DNA of 64,000 nt. Source: Roseivirga misakiensis (GTDB lineage Bacteria; Bacteroidota; Bacteroidia; Cytophagales; Cyclobacteriaceae). The notes beneath the pieces were generated by a model. That model saw nothing but the letters and a program-made list of their open reading frames with translations. It had not been told where the DNA came from and did not search any database. The stretch spans positions 124,001 through 188,000 of the forward strand of contig NZ_MDGQ01000005.1 in NCBI RefSeq assembly GCF_001747105.1, given 5' to 3'. The position numbers were made by a program, and so were the translations under genes. Below, piece by piece: positions 18,434 to 26,772 of this stretch (the stretch's first letter is position 1; each line of letters starts with the position of its first letter).

Positions 18434-19310
18434 AATTGAGATTCAGCAGGGAAATAACTCTTTGGTCATTGATGAAGTCGTTGAGAAACCCTTTTTTGTT
18501 AAAGGTGTTGTTGTATGGTAATTGACTATGCAATTCCAAAACTTTCTCTTCAATCAAGTCGGAAAAATCTTGAGGACTATTGCCTATATATTGCTGGAAA
18601 GAGGCATACTCTTCGCGGTTAAAAAGAAGGTTTTTGCTGTCTAAAACCTGGTTTTCTATTACTGCTGTTACTTTTTTATGGCATCGGCATGGGTTAGACT
18701 TATTAACGAGTCCGCATTTGTCATTCATAAAACTATGAAGGTCCTTTTTTGCTCTAGATAGGCGAACTCTAAAATTACCTTTACTAATATCGAGTATTTC
18801 TGCACCGATCGTATGGTCGGCATTAAACATGGCACCAAGTATATAAACGAGGCGTTGCTCTCGGGTTAAGCAGAGGAGCATTCCCGACATACAGGCCATA
18901 TTCATTTCTCTAACCTCGATAGCCTTCTCCTCTTGTTCTAGCGTCGACATTTCGGTATCCGGTATGGAGGAAAGTCTATCAGAAAAGGCATCAAAACTCT
19001 CATTAACCAACTTTTCCCGTTTTTGCTTTTTCATTTTCAGGAAGTGGTTTGTGACAATTCTATATAGCCACGTACGGAATTCCGATTCACCTCTGAATTT
19101 GGATAAGTTGGTAATGACCTTGACCATTACTTCTTGGGTAATGTCTTTGGCGTCATCAGGCATTTGCACCATTTTCCAGGCAATATTGTAAATGTAGGGT
19201 TGGTGTTTTTTAAGCAATGCCTCTAAGGCTGCTTTATTACCCTTTACGGCCTGCTTGATTAAAGATTGGTCATCTTGATCGGTAGAATAAGTGGTTACAA
19301 ATGGGTTCAT
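18432..19310 (-). CDS. ECF-type RNA polymerase sigma factor with Cys-containing C-terminal extension
   Basis: 292 aa. Region sigma-2 spans ~25-100 (DAKDITQEVMVKVITNLSKF, EFRTWLYRIVTNHFLK) and sigma-4 ~140-195 (LTREQRLVYILGAMF, NFRVRLSRAKKDL). After it comes the motif CGLVNKSNPCRC (Cys199, Cys208, Cys210) and ~80 further residues, an extension beyond the usual ~180-200 aa ECF length, possibly a metal-binding or regulatory part. Similar 'C-G-L-V-N-P-x-N-P-C-R-C' extensions occur in some other ECF factors. No anti-sigma gene is adjacent; instead the next gene encodes an exported SRPBCC protein. The matching promoter elements at 19328 and 18401 suggest autoregulation and control of that gene. Confidence 0.88.
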   Translation of the reverse strand: MNPFVTTYSTDQDDQSLIKQAVKGNKAALEALLKKHQPYIYNIAWKMVQMPDDAKDITQEVMVKVITNLSKFRGESEFRTWLYRIVTNHFLKMKKQKREKLVNESFDAFSDRLSSIPDTEMSTLEQEEKAIEVREMNMACMSGMLLCLTREQRLVYILGAMFNADHTIGAEILDISKGNFRVRLSRAKKDLHSFMNDKCGLVNKSNPCRCHKKVTAVIENQVLDSKNLLFNREEYASFQQYIGNSPQDFSDLIEEKVLELHSQLPYNNTFNKKGFLNDFINDQRVISLLNLN

Positions 19311-19327
19311 ATAAAGTCTGTTTAGCT

Positions 19328-19360
19328 TATGATCAAGAAATCATCGATGTGTTACAACTT
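19328..19360 (-). promoter_or_regulatory. Putative autoregulatory ECF-sigma promoter
   Basis: Minus-strand AAGTTGTAACACAT (19347-19360), nine bases, then CTTGATCATAA; as an ECF promoter TGTAACA-N17-TCATA, about 20 nt before the sigma start codon. It shares 14 identical bases and exact spacing with the element before the SRPBCC gene. Confidence 0.7.
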
Positions 19361-19376
19361 TATAGAAAGTAAATAG

Positions 19377-19402
19377 AAAAGCCCAATACTTATGTACTAG
19401 GC
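19377..19402 (-). terminator. Probable terminator of locus D permease
   Basis: On the minus strand GCCTAGTAC-ATAA-GTATTGGGC forms a 9-bp stem with two G-U pairs followed by TTTTC. It lies 26 nt behind the permease stop. Confidence 0.6.
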
Positions 19403-19427
19403 CTCCCGTTTTTTGATCCTTTTAAAC

Positions 19428-22103
19428 TTATTCAGATCTCAGGCTCTTTATTGGGTTTGCTTGTGCGGCCTTTAGTGTTTGAAAAGTAATTGTAATCAAG
19501 GCTATGCCCATCAAAAGTATTACTGGCACGATAAAGAGCTTGGGGGAAATCGAAATCTTAAAGGCAAAATCCTCTAACCAAGATCGTATTCCAAAATAAG
19601 TGATCGGCACGGCTATCACGTTGGCGATGAGAATAAGGCTCACATAATTCTTAGAGAATAGAATGGTGATACTTGTCATTTTTGCTCCTAATACTTTTCG
19701 AATACCGATTTCCTTTGATTTTTGAAGCATTTGAAACGCTGTTAAACCAAGTAGGCCCAAGCAAGACGCTATGACTGCAAAAATGGCGAAGCTGTTGAAA
19801 ATCTTTCCAAATTCTTGATCGGCCTGGTACTGCTCATTAAAAAAGTCGTTCAAAAAGTGGTATTCAATAGGGTTGCCTGGAAAATTTTCTTCATACAAGC
19901 TGCTGATTTGACTAATCACTTGCTCGGTGTTTTGCATATTCAGCTTCAATGAAAAGTGCCTTTTTGATGCGTTAGAAAATAGAAAAGCACTCGGAGCGAT
20001 CTTATTGTGTAGCGATTGCCAGTTGTGGTCTTTCATAACGCCCCTGACTGGAATTACTTCACCACTAACCACCAGTTTTTTGTTAATAGCTTCTTCTGGG
20101 GTGCCGAGATTGTAAGCTTTGACCGTAGCCTCATTAATAATTAGGCCATTTGCAATGCTTATATCTTCAGCCTTTCTGATAGGATCAGAAAAGTCTCGCC
20201 CAGATATCATTTCTATTTCATAGGTGGGTATGAAATCTGAATCGACCCAAATTATACTGATTCTTTTTCGGGTAGATTTATCATCCCCTTCTTTATACAT
20301 TTCAGTTCCCCAGTTATACCCTCCTCCAGGAATACTTCTAGAAGTAGCGAATTGCTCGACTGAAGGAATCGCTTTGACTTCCTGTTTAAACTTCTCAAAG
20401 CTGGTAAAGGCTATGTCGGTTTGAGGGCCATTGACAACGAGAATTCGGTCTTTTTCGAAACCAGTAGATTGGTTGCTCATGAATTTTAGCTGCTCGGTCA
20501 CGGCATAGGTACCAGCTATCATAAGCGTGGAGATGACGAATTGGAAGACAACCAATATTTTTCTCAAAGGGACTTTTCCAGAACCCAGCGTTTTATGGCC
20601 TTTTAGTGAATCAGTAGTTTTAAAAGCCGACATCACAAAAGCGGGGTATATACCGGCTAGTAATGGGCCAATGAATATCATGCCACCAATTATGATTAAC
20701 GTGACTGGGTTGGCAAGGTCAAGGCTTAAGTCCTCGCCAATGATTAGTCCCATTTCTGGTAGTAAACCGTAGGCTATACCGATGGCAAGTACCGTGGCCA
20801 ACAGATTAATCCAGAAGGATTCAGTCAAAAACTGTATGATAATTTGTCTTTTTACAGCACCCATTGCCTTTTTTACTCCCACTTCTCGACTTCTTTCTGC
20901 TGCCTTAGCTGTCGAAAGGTTGATGAAGTTGATCCAGGCGATAACGAGTATAAAAGATGCGATAAGTATAAGGAAGTATATTGATGTCATGGCCCCCTCT
21001 TCGCCTGTTCTTTCTGACTTTAAGTGCAGCTCTTTTATGGATTGGATACTAGGAATTCGTTCTTCACCGTTCTGCTGCATTTCTTCACCGACATATTCTT
21101 CCATCAAAGAGGCGATTTTCCCTTCGACAATGGCTTCTGTGGTTTGGGGGTTTAACTGCACGTAAAGCTCGAAGTTGCTCCAACCCCAAGCTGCGTCATC
21201 GCTTTGGTATTGTGAATCTTTCAACACATTACTCATTGGTAGGAGTATGTCGAAAGCTAAATGCGAATTATCTGGAAAGTCTTCGAATACGCCTGCTATG
21301 GTAAATGCACCTGATTCGCCCCAGTTACCTTCTATATTTAGGGTTTGGCCAACTAATAAATCGTTGGTATTGCCAAAGTATTTTTTAGCCGTTGATTCCG
21401 ATATGACTACCGATTTCAGGTCATCGAGTGCCGTTTTTGAATCGCCAGATAAGAAATTCATTGAGAACATATCCAAGAAAGATGGTTCTACGAATAGGAT
21501 GTCGTACTCTTGAAATGCAGCTGTGCTAATAGAGTCAACCAAGGGACTGACAACGGCACCATCCGAGTAGGTATGCAAAAGTGATGATCTTTCTATTTCT
21601 GGTGCGGCTTTTCTGATCGCGGGCCCTAAACCAAAGCCTACATCTTCGTTGGTTCCTTGGTTTACCCCATTTTGGTACCGAGTCATATGAACACGATAGA
21701 GCGTATCTGAATTTTCAAATTGTTTGTCGAAACTAAGTTGAAATGCTACATAATGAGCTATGACCAAGCAAGCTGCTATGCCTAGCGCTAAACCGCTGAT
21801 ATTGATGAAAGAGTAAAGCTTATGCTTTCCGAGATTGCGTAGCGCAATTTTTGAGTTGATGCTGAACATACTGTTGTCGATTTGAGTTTTGAATAAATTT
21901 TTGACTGCAAAAGGTCTAAAAAACCTGATGACGTCGAGGTAATAAAAGAACCGAGCCGACCGAGCTCCTTTTAGTTCATGTCTTCTGTTAAAATCTTCTT
22001 CAATGTCTCCTGAGATATCTTCGTACAAATCTGGCTTACAATACCACTTTAAGAATCTTTTCGGGAGCAATGGTGGTTTATGACTGTTCACGACCTTTGT
22101 CAT
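19428..22103 (-). CDS. FtsX/MacB-like ABC transporter permease with prefix domain (locus D)
   Basis: 891 aa, the longest of the set. The prefix (~14-70) belongs to a second subtype: RFLKWYCKPDLYEDISGDIEE with end VIRFFRPF, in place of the ELQGDLEE...MxRPS form of loci A-C. Then membrane helix ~105-125, MacB-like periplasmic domain, FtsX core with NFINLSTAKAAERSREVGVK, second periplasmic domain, second core with LQKSKEIGIRKVLGAK, end NPIKSLRSE. The first core reads VGVKKAMGA instead of VGIRKVxG. It overlaps padR by 4 nt (ATGA). Intact; no ATPase nearby; substrate unknown. Confidence 0.88.
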   Translation of the reverse strand: MTKVVNSHKPPLLPKRFLKWYCKPDLYEDISGDIEEDFNRRHELKGARSARFFYYLDVIRFFRPFAVKNLFKTQIDNSMFSINSKIALRNLGKHKLYSFINISGLALGIAACLVIAHYVAFQLSFDKQFENSDTLYRVHMTRYQNGVNQGTNEDVGFGLGPAIRKAAPEIERSSLLHTYSDGAVVSPLVDSISTAAFQEYDILFVEPSFLDMFSMNFLSGDSKTALDDLKSVVISESTAKKYFGNTNDLLVGQTLNIEGNWGESGAFTIAGVFEDFPDNSHLAFDILLPMSNVLKDSQYQSDDAAWGWSNFELYVQLNPQTTEAIVEGKIASLMEEYVGEEMQQNGEERIPSIQSIKELHLKSERTGEEGAMTSIYFLILIASFILVIAWINFINLSTAKAAERSREVGVKKAMGAVKRQIIIQFLTESFWINLLATVLAIGIAYGLLPEMGLIIGEDLSLDLANPVTLIIIGGMIFIGPLLAGIYPAFVMSAFKTTDSLKGHKTLGSGKVPLRKILVVFQFVISTLMIAGTYAVTEQLKFMSNQSTGFEKDRILVVNGPQTDIAFTSFEKFKQEVKAIPSVEQFATSRSIPGGGYNWGTEMYKEGDDKSTRKRISIIWVDSDFIPTYEIEMISGRDFSDPIRKAEDISIANGLIINEATVKAYNLGTPEEAINKKLVVSGEVIPVRGVMKDHNWQSLHNKIAPSAFLFSNASKRHFSLKLNMQNTEQVISQISSLYEENFPGNPIEYHFLNDFFNEQYQADQEFGKIFNSFAIFAVIASCLGLLGLTAFQMLQKSKEIGIRKVLGAKMTSITILFSKNYVSLILIANVIAVPITYFGIRSWLEDFAFKISISPKLFIVPVILLMGIALITITFQTLKAAQANPIKSLRSE

Positions 22104-22441
22104 GATTCCCAGTTCACTTGAAATACTTGCTCTGGCATAGCATTCCAGAACTGTTCACGCTGTTCTCTGGTTTCTTGCAGTGTTTTTAGGCCGTAAGCAG
22201 TAATTGTAAAGTACTTTTTTCTCTTACCACCACGGATCTTGGTAGCTTCACCGAAACTACTTTCAATCAGACTCTTTTTTTCAAGCCTGTTTAAGGCTGC
22301 ATGTACCGTACTGAGCGTTACCCTTCTACCAGTTTTTTCTCGTATTTCGTCTTTTATCGCTACACCATAAGCTTCAGGATATAATACCCCTATGGTTAGC
22401 ATAACTAGCTCTTGGAATTCACCCAGATTTGTTCCTTTCAT
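22100..22441 (-). CDS. PadR family transcriptional regulator (locus D)
   Basis: 113 aa. MKGTNLGEFQELVMLTIGVL start and basic wing RGGKRKKYFTITAYG are PadR-like. The recognition segment is TLSTVHAALNRLEKKSLI, a different class from SRGALHTALTRLEEKG of loci A-C but close to locus E. It is coupled to the locus D permease by a 4-nt overlap and faces the divergent gene at 22622. Confidence 0.92.
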   Translation of the reverse strand: MKGTNLGEFQELVMLTIGVLYPEAYGVAIKDEIREKTGRRVTLSTVHAALNRLEKKSLIESSFGEATKIRGGKRKKYFTITAYGLKTLQETREQREQFWNAMPEQVFQVNWES

Positions 22442-22445
22442 TGAA

Positions 22446-22495
22446 TTAAATTCGTAAATGACGATTTAATACTAATGATTAAATTCGTAAATGAC
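22446..22495 (-). promoter_or_regulatory. Putative PadR operator, locus D (perfect 17-bp direct repeat)
   Basis: TTAAATTCGTAAATGAC occurs twice without mismatch, at 22446-22462 and 22479-22495, period 33 bp, directly upstream of padR. It lies between divergent genes, so it could also influence the plus-strand gene. A clear -7 box between the copies is not seen. Confidence 0.65.
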
Positions 22496-22621
22496 AATAA
22501 AATAGATTTTAAATACGCTAAACAGTGTAATAGTCATTTGTGGTAAACTTATTTTAAGAATCGCAAAAACCTTCATTCAGTTTGAGTGTTGAACTTATTG
22601 AAGGCCTAGGTTTTGGAAAAC

Positions 22622-23749
22622 ATGATAAAGTATCAGCTATTAGTTGTCTTGTTTTTTCGCTGTATTGCGATTAGTAGCGCAATGCAAAACCCACTTGCCA
22701 TCAGTGGTACAGTTCGGGCGACTGACGTGGAAGGTACGCTGCCAAGCGCACATGTTTTTTTATCAAATACAACGTTCGGAAAGATCACCGATCGACAGGG
22801 AAAGTTTCAGATTAAGGTTGATCGACCGGGAACATACGAGCTAATTGTTCGATTCACGGGGTATAAGACGTTCTCCAGAACTTTGGTGATTGAATCGGAT
22901 GGAATCGAGGGTTTAGAGATTTCCCTGAAGCCTCAAAATAGAGATTTAGGAAGTTTTACTATTGTAGCCAAGAATAGATCTGAGTGGCGAAAGAATCTAA
23001 AGCTTTTCAAGGATGTATTTTTGGGTACTTCTAGTAATGCTGAGTCAACCAAAATTCTCAACGAAGAGGTCATGAATTTCTATAATGATCGGGAGAATGG
23101 GAAGCTCATAGCTTTTGCAGATGAACCGTTAATGATTCGAAATAAAGCCTTGGGTTACGATATTGAGTATTACCTCGAAACTTTCGAGTTATTCTATACG
23201 GAGAGTTATAGCAGGTATTTAGGCTATCCTTTATTCAAAGAAATTTCATTAAGTAAACCCTCATCAAGAGTTGTTAAACGTAGAAGAGAGGCTTATTTGG
23301 GATCAATTGAGCATTTTTTCTTATCAATATTTGAGGGTAAACTTCTGGAGGAAGGATTTATAGTCCGCACAGCCAGGGATACTATTGGCGGGGGATTATT
23401 GGTAGCTTCGGATACCGTTGACATTAGTATGACTAAGGTCCAAAGTAATATTACCACTAAAAGTATGTCATTCGAAGACTACCTGTTCATTACTTACACT
23501 GGAGCGTACGAAACGGAAGAGTATGAGAGGTATAAAGCGATGCTGATGATTAATGATCAGGTCAAACGAACAGGAGGGAGGAATAGACAACGATCTTGGA
23601 TAAAGATGGTTGATCAGAATAAACCGATTCTTTTTGAGTCGAGCGGTTATGTCATAAATCCACTTGATTTTTATCAATATGGCTTTTGGGGGTTCGAAAA
23701 AATGGCAGATCGAGTACCGTTGAATTATCGGTTAAACTCAGAAAATTAA
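22622..23749 (+). CDS. Exported carboxypeptidase-like regulatory domain protein
   Basis: 375 aa from the ATG at 22622; an in-frame TTG nine bases upstream would add three residues but gives a poorer signal-peptide start. N-terminal hydrophobic signal (MIKYQLLVVLFFRCIAIS). Residues ~25-105 form a carboxypeptidase-D regulatory-like beta-sandwich: ISGTVRATDVEGTLPSAHVF, then DRQGKFQIKV, GTYELIVRFTGYK and LEISLKP. This domain is common in Bacteroidota outer-membrane and surface proteins. The remaining ~265 residues (from FTIVAKNRSEWRKNLKLFKD) are like the DUF that often follows this domain in standalone proteins; function unknown. It is divergent from the locus D regulator, alone, and closed by its own terminator. 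Confidence 0.78.
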   Translation: MIKYQLLVVLFFRCIAISSAMQNPLAISGTVRATDVEGTLPSAHVFLSNTTFGKITDRQGKFQIKVDRPGTYELIVRFTGYKTFSRTLVIESDGIEGLEISLKPQNRDLGSFTIVAKNRSEWRKNLKLFKDVFLGTSSNAESTKILNEEVMNFYNDRENGKLIAFADEPLMIRNKALGYDIEYYLETFELFYTESYSRYLGYPLFKEISLSKPSSRVVKRRREAYLGSIEHFFLSIFEGKLLEEGFIVRTARDTIGGGLLVASDTVDISMTKVQSNITTKSMSFEDYLFITYTGAYETEEYERYKAMLMINDQVKRTGGRNRQRSWIKMVDQNKPILFESSGYVINPLDFYQYGFWGFEKMADRVPLNYRLNSEN

Positions 23750-23788
23750 CAGGCAGACCAATTCTTGTTATCGGTCTGCCTGTCTTTT
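23749..23788 (+). terminator. Intrinsic terminator
   Basis: 11-bp perfect stem ACAGGCAGACC (23749-23759) / GGTCTGCCTGT (23773-23783), 13-nt loop, followed by CTTTTTC. It lies between convergent genes; on the minus strand the T-run is weak (TTAATTTT), so it acts mainly on the plus strand. Confidence 0.82.
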
Positions 23789-23794
23789 TCTTAA

Positions 23795-26422
23795 TTATTG
23801 GGACCTTAGCGTTTGTGCTGGATTTGATTTTGCCGCTTTCCAAGTTTGACTACCAATGGTAAAGAAGCCAATGGTGAATATGATCACAACTCCTGAAAAT
23901 AGCTCAATAACACCAATATTGATTCTATTGGCCATGTCGATCAGTATGAGTGAATCAAATACGAAGTACGTGATCGGTACCGCGATAAGGGCAGCAATAC
24001 ACAAAAGCCACATAAAACTCTTAGCTAAGAGTTTGATTAAGCTACCTTCAGTGGCACCGAGTACTTTACGTATGCTGATTTCTTTCAAGCGCGTTTCAGC
24101 CGTGTAAACACTCATTCCGAGAAGGCCCATTGTAGCAATTGAAATGGAGACGAAGGCTAAAAAGCCGACTACTTTAAAAAGGATTGAAAAATCAGCGTAG
24201 GCTCTTTCAATTCTTTCATCATAGAATTGAGCGTTCAACGGATGAACTTCATCGACCGAATCCCATGCCTGTTCGATTTTCTGCATGGTATTAAGAACAT
24301 CTTTTGTGTCAATTTTTAAGTTCATGATATAGTATTGGTTGTTGGTGTTTCTGAAACCAAATGGTTCTATATCATCTTGGATTTTAGCATAATGAAAATC
24401 GCGTACTACACCTATTATCTTAAGCTTCTTGCCATCAATTTCTACATTCTTCTCTAAAGCTTCCGTAGGGGTGCCCATATTGAAGTGCTTAATAGCTGTT
24501 TCGTTCAAAATGACAACACTTTCCTCTTTCGGGTCTTTCGAGAGGCCTGTAAAGTTTGTTCCGGCAATTATATCATGCTTCATTAAAGGAATATACTTTT
24601 CGTCAACCGCATTATAAAAGAGGCTAGTAGAGTCCATCGGATCTTCAAACTTGAATGTTGCACTGTATGTACTGCCAGTACTGGCTACTAGGGTTGATTT
24701 TGAAATATCTGTGACTTCAGGGATTTTACTGAAAGCCGCTTCTAGTTGACCGACGTCGTTCCCTTGCACGCGAACATTCAGGATATTTTCGGTATTAAAG
24801 CCTAAATCAAAACCAAGTGCATATTTGTACTGCTTATACCCGATGGAAGCGGCTACAATAAAGGCAATTGACAGTGTGAACTGAATCACAATTAAGGCTT
24901 TACGGACATTGACTCTTGAAAATAGTCGGCCTGATCCAGAGTTTTTTAAGGCATTAATGGCATTGAGCTTCGATAGGAAAAGTGCTGGAAATGTTCCTGC
25001 CATTACCCCTATAATCACGGCAAAAAGAATAAAATAAAGTACGAGTGAAACCTCGGTGTTTAGCTGATAAGCCTCTGCAAATTCTGGTAATAGTTGTACA
25101 AACTGTGGTTTAAGCACTTGCAACAAGAAAAACGATATGCAGAGTGAAATCATTGAGATAATTGTAGCCTCAAGGATGAACTGCGTAAAAATATGCCCTC
25201 GCGTTGCACCAATTACCTTTCGTACTCCCACCTCTTTTGATCTGCGCAGTGAACGGGCAATTGAAAGGTTGGTGTAATTGAAACCTGCCGATAGAATAAT
25301 CACCAAGGTAAGTCCTGTTAAGATCCAGATCACTTCTATACCAATGACCTTGCCATTGCTATTAGATAGGTCGGATCGCATAATAATATTGGTTAGGGGT
25401 TGCAGACTTACCGTATTACTTATTCTATCTGATGCCTTGTTTTCCTCTTCACTTATGGAAAGTAATCGCGCGTTTACTTCGGCTGGTTTAGTGTTTTCTA
25501 AGAGTTTAATATATACATGATTACTCCATATGTTATTCCACGATATCCAATACTTACTGTCTGGGTTCTCGTTTCTTTCCGCCTTGTAAGTCGAATAAGA
25601 TATCAGCGATTGAAAGGTGAAATGTGACGCATGTGGTGGGGTTTCCACAATAGCTGTGATCAAGTAGTTCTTTCCACTCTTAGTCACCATTGTTTTACCT
25701 AAAGCATCTTTCCCCGCATACAGTCTTTCTGCTGTTTTATCGGTAATCACGATTGAATTGGGTTCTTCCAAAGCTGTTGATGCATTTCCGCGAAGTACAT
25801 TAAATGAGAATACCTCAAAAAAGTCTTCGGTGGCAAAGCGTCCTTCAATTGGGTAATACTTGTCATTTATTAAGATGTCTTCGGAGTAATTAGAGACCAA
25901 CATCGTAGAAGCTTCCAGCCCAGGTACTTCTTCCATTGTCCTTTGACCGGCGAGTATGGAGGTTGAAGCAAAATCATTAGGATCGTCTTCTAAGAATTGA
26001 TATTGGGTAATAACTCGATGAATTCTATCGTAGTCTGCATGGAATTTGTCGTAGCTGAAACTTTCAGAGACTATAGAAATTACGAGTAAGCAAATGGACA
26101 TGCTGATGGCAAGTCCTACAATGTTGATGGCAGAAAATAGTTTGTTGCGAACTATACTTCTAACCGATGTTTTGAAATAGTTTTTAAACATAACGAATTG
26201 AGTTAATTGATCTAGAATGTCTAGTTTTTTGACCGTGTAGGGCTTAAAAAATTTGAATACATCTACGATGTAATTCAGACGTGCCCTACGAACGCCTTTT
26301 TCTTCAATATTTCTTTCGAAGTACTCATGCAAGTCGCCCTGTAAATCTTCTAGAAGGTCTGGTCTACAGTACCATTCTAAAAGTCTAAGGGCCCAACGTG
26401 GAGGAGTACCTTGTTTTTTCAT
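23795..26422 (-). CDS. FtsX/MacB-like ABC transporter permease with prefix domain (locus E)
   Basis: 875 aa. Prefix ~9-68 of the second subtype (RLLEWYCRPDLLEDLQGDLH, end FKFFKPY), close to locus D. Then membrane helix ~105-125, MacB-like periplasmic domain, FtsX core with FNYTNLSIARSLRRSKEVGV and RKVIGAT, second periplasmic domain, second core ETRLKEISIRKVLGAT, end NPAQTLRSQ. The cores look more like locus B than D, so prefix type and core type do not follow one simple tree. The start overlaps padR by 4 nt. Intact. Confidence 0.88.
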   Translation of the reverse strand: MKKQGTPPRWALRLLEWYCRPDLLEDLQGDLHEYFERNIEEKGVRRARLNYIVDVFKFFKPYTVKKLDILDQLTQFVMFKNYFKTSVRSIVRNKLFSAINIVGLAISMSICLLVISIVSESFSYDKFHADYDRIHRVITQYQFLEDDPNDFASTSILAGQRTMEEVPGLEASTMLVSNYSEDILINDKYYPIEGRFATEDFFEVFSFNVLRGNASTALEEPNSIVITDKTAERLYAGKDALGKTMVTKSGKNYLITAIVETPPHASHFTFQSLISYSTYKAERNENPDSKYWISWNNIWSNHVYIKLLENTKPAEVNARLLSISEEENKASDRISNTVSLQPLTNIIMRSDLSNSNGKVIGIEVIWILTGLTLVIILSAGFNYTNLSIARSLRRSKEVGVRKVIGATRGHIFTQFILEATIISMISLCISFFLLQVLKPQFVQLLPEFAEAYQLNTEVSLVLYFILFAVIIGVMAGTFPALFLSKLNAINALKNSGSGRLFSRVNVRKALIVIQFTLSIAFIVAASIGYKQYKYALGFDLGFNTENILNVRVQGNDVGQLEAAFSKIPEVTDISKSTLVASTGSTYSATFKFEDPMDSTSLFYNAVDEKYIPLMKHDIIAGTNFTGLSKDPKEESVVILNETAIKHFNMGTPTEALEKNVEIDGKKLKIIGVVRDFHYAKIQDDIEPFGFRNTNNQYYIMNLKIDTKDVLNTMQKIEQAWDSVDEVHPLNAQFYDERIERAYADFSILFKVVGFLAFVSISIATMGLLGMSVYTAETRLKEISIRKVLGATEGSLIKLLAKSFMWLLCIAALIAVPITYFVFDSLILIDMANRINIGVIELFSGVVIIFTIGFFTIGSQTWKAAKSNPAQTLRSQ

Positions 26423-26751
26423 ATGAACTTGAGGTTAAAATCAGGAACAAGGCTCCATAGTTGATCTCTTTGCTCTTTTACTTTGGTCAAAGCCACTTTT
26501 CCAGCATGGCTAATAGTGAAAAATCTTTTTCTTCGACCCCCTCTGGCTTTGGTTGGTTCACCTAGGTGCGATTTCACATATCCTTTTTTCTCCAGTCGGT
26601 TGAGTACTGCATGCACTACGCTGAGTTTGACTTTTCTTTCCGTCACACGGGCTATCTCATCGCAGATGGCTACACTGTAAGCATCATTTAATAGTGCTGC
26701 AATGGTTAATAAGACCACTTCTTCAAATTCTCCAAGGTTAGTTCCCTTCAT
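26419..26751 (-). CDS. PadR family transcriptional regulator (locus E)
   Basis: 110 aa. MKGTNLGEFEEVVLLTIAAL start, recognition segment KLSVVHAVLNRLEKKGYV and wing ARGGRRKRFFTIS show the PadR winged helix of the same class as locus D. It leads the padR-permease pair with a 4-nt overlap. Its upstream element is an inverted rather than a direct repeat. Confidence 0.92.
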   Translation of the reverse strand: MKGTNLGEFEEVVLLTIAALLNDAYSVAICDEIARVTERKVKLSVVHAVLNRLEKKGYVKSHLGEPTKARGGRRKRFFTISHAGKVALTKVKEQRDQLWSLVPDFNLKFI

Positions 26752-26772
26752 TGACTTTACATTTATTCCTTA

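Noticed and set aside
20782-21165. 127-aa open frame antisense to the locus D permease
   Set aside because: It lies wholly inside a clear FtsX-type permease on the other strand, with no homology or promoter; the same goes for the similar frames at 3660-4004, 9475-9792 and 11353-11682.
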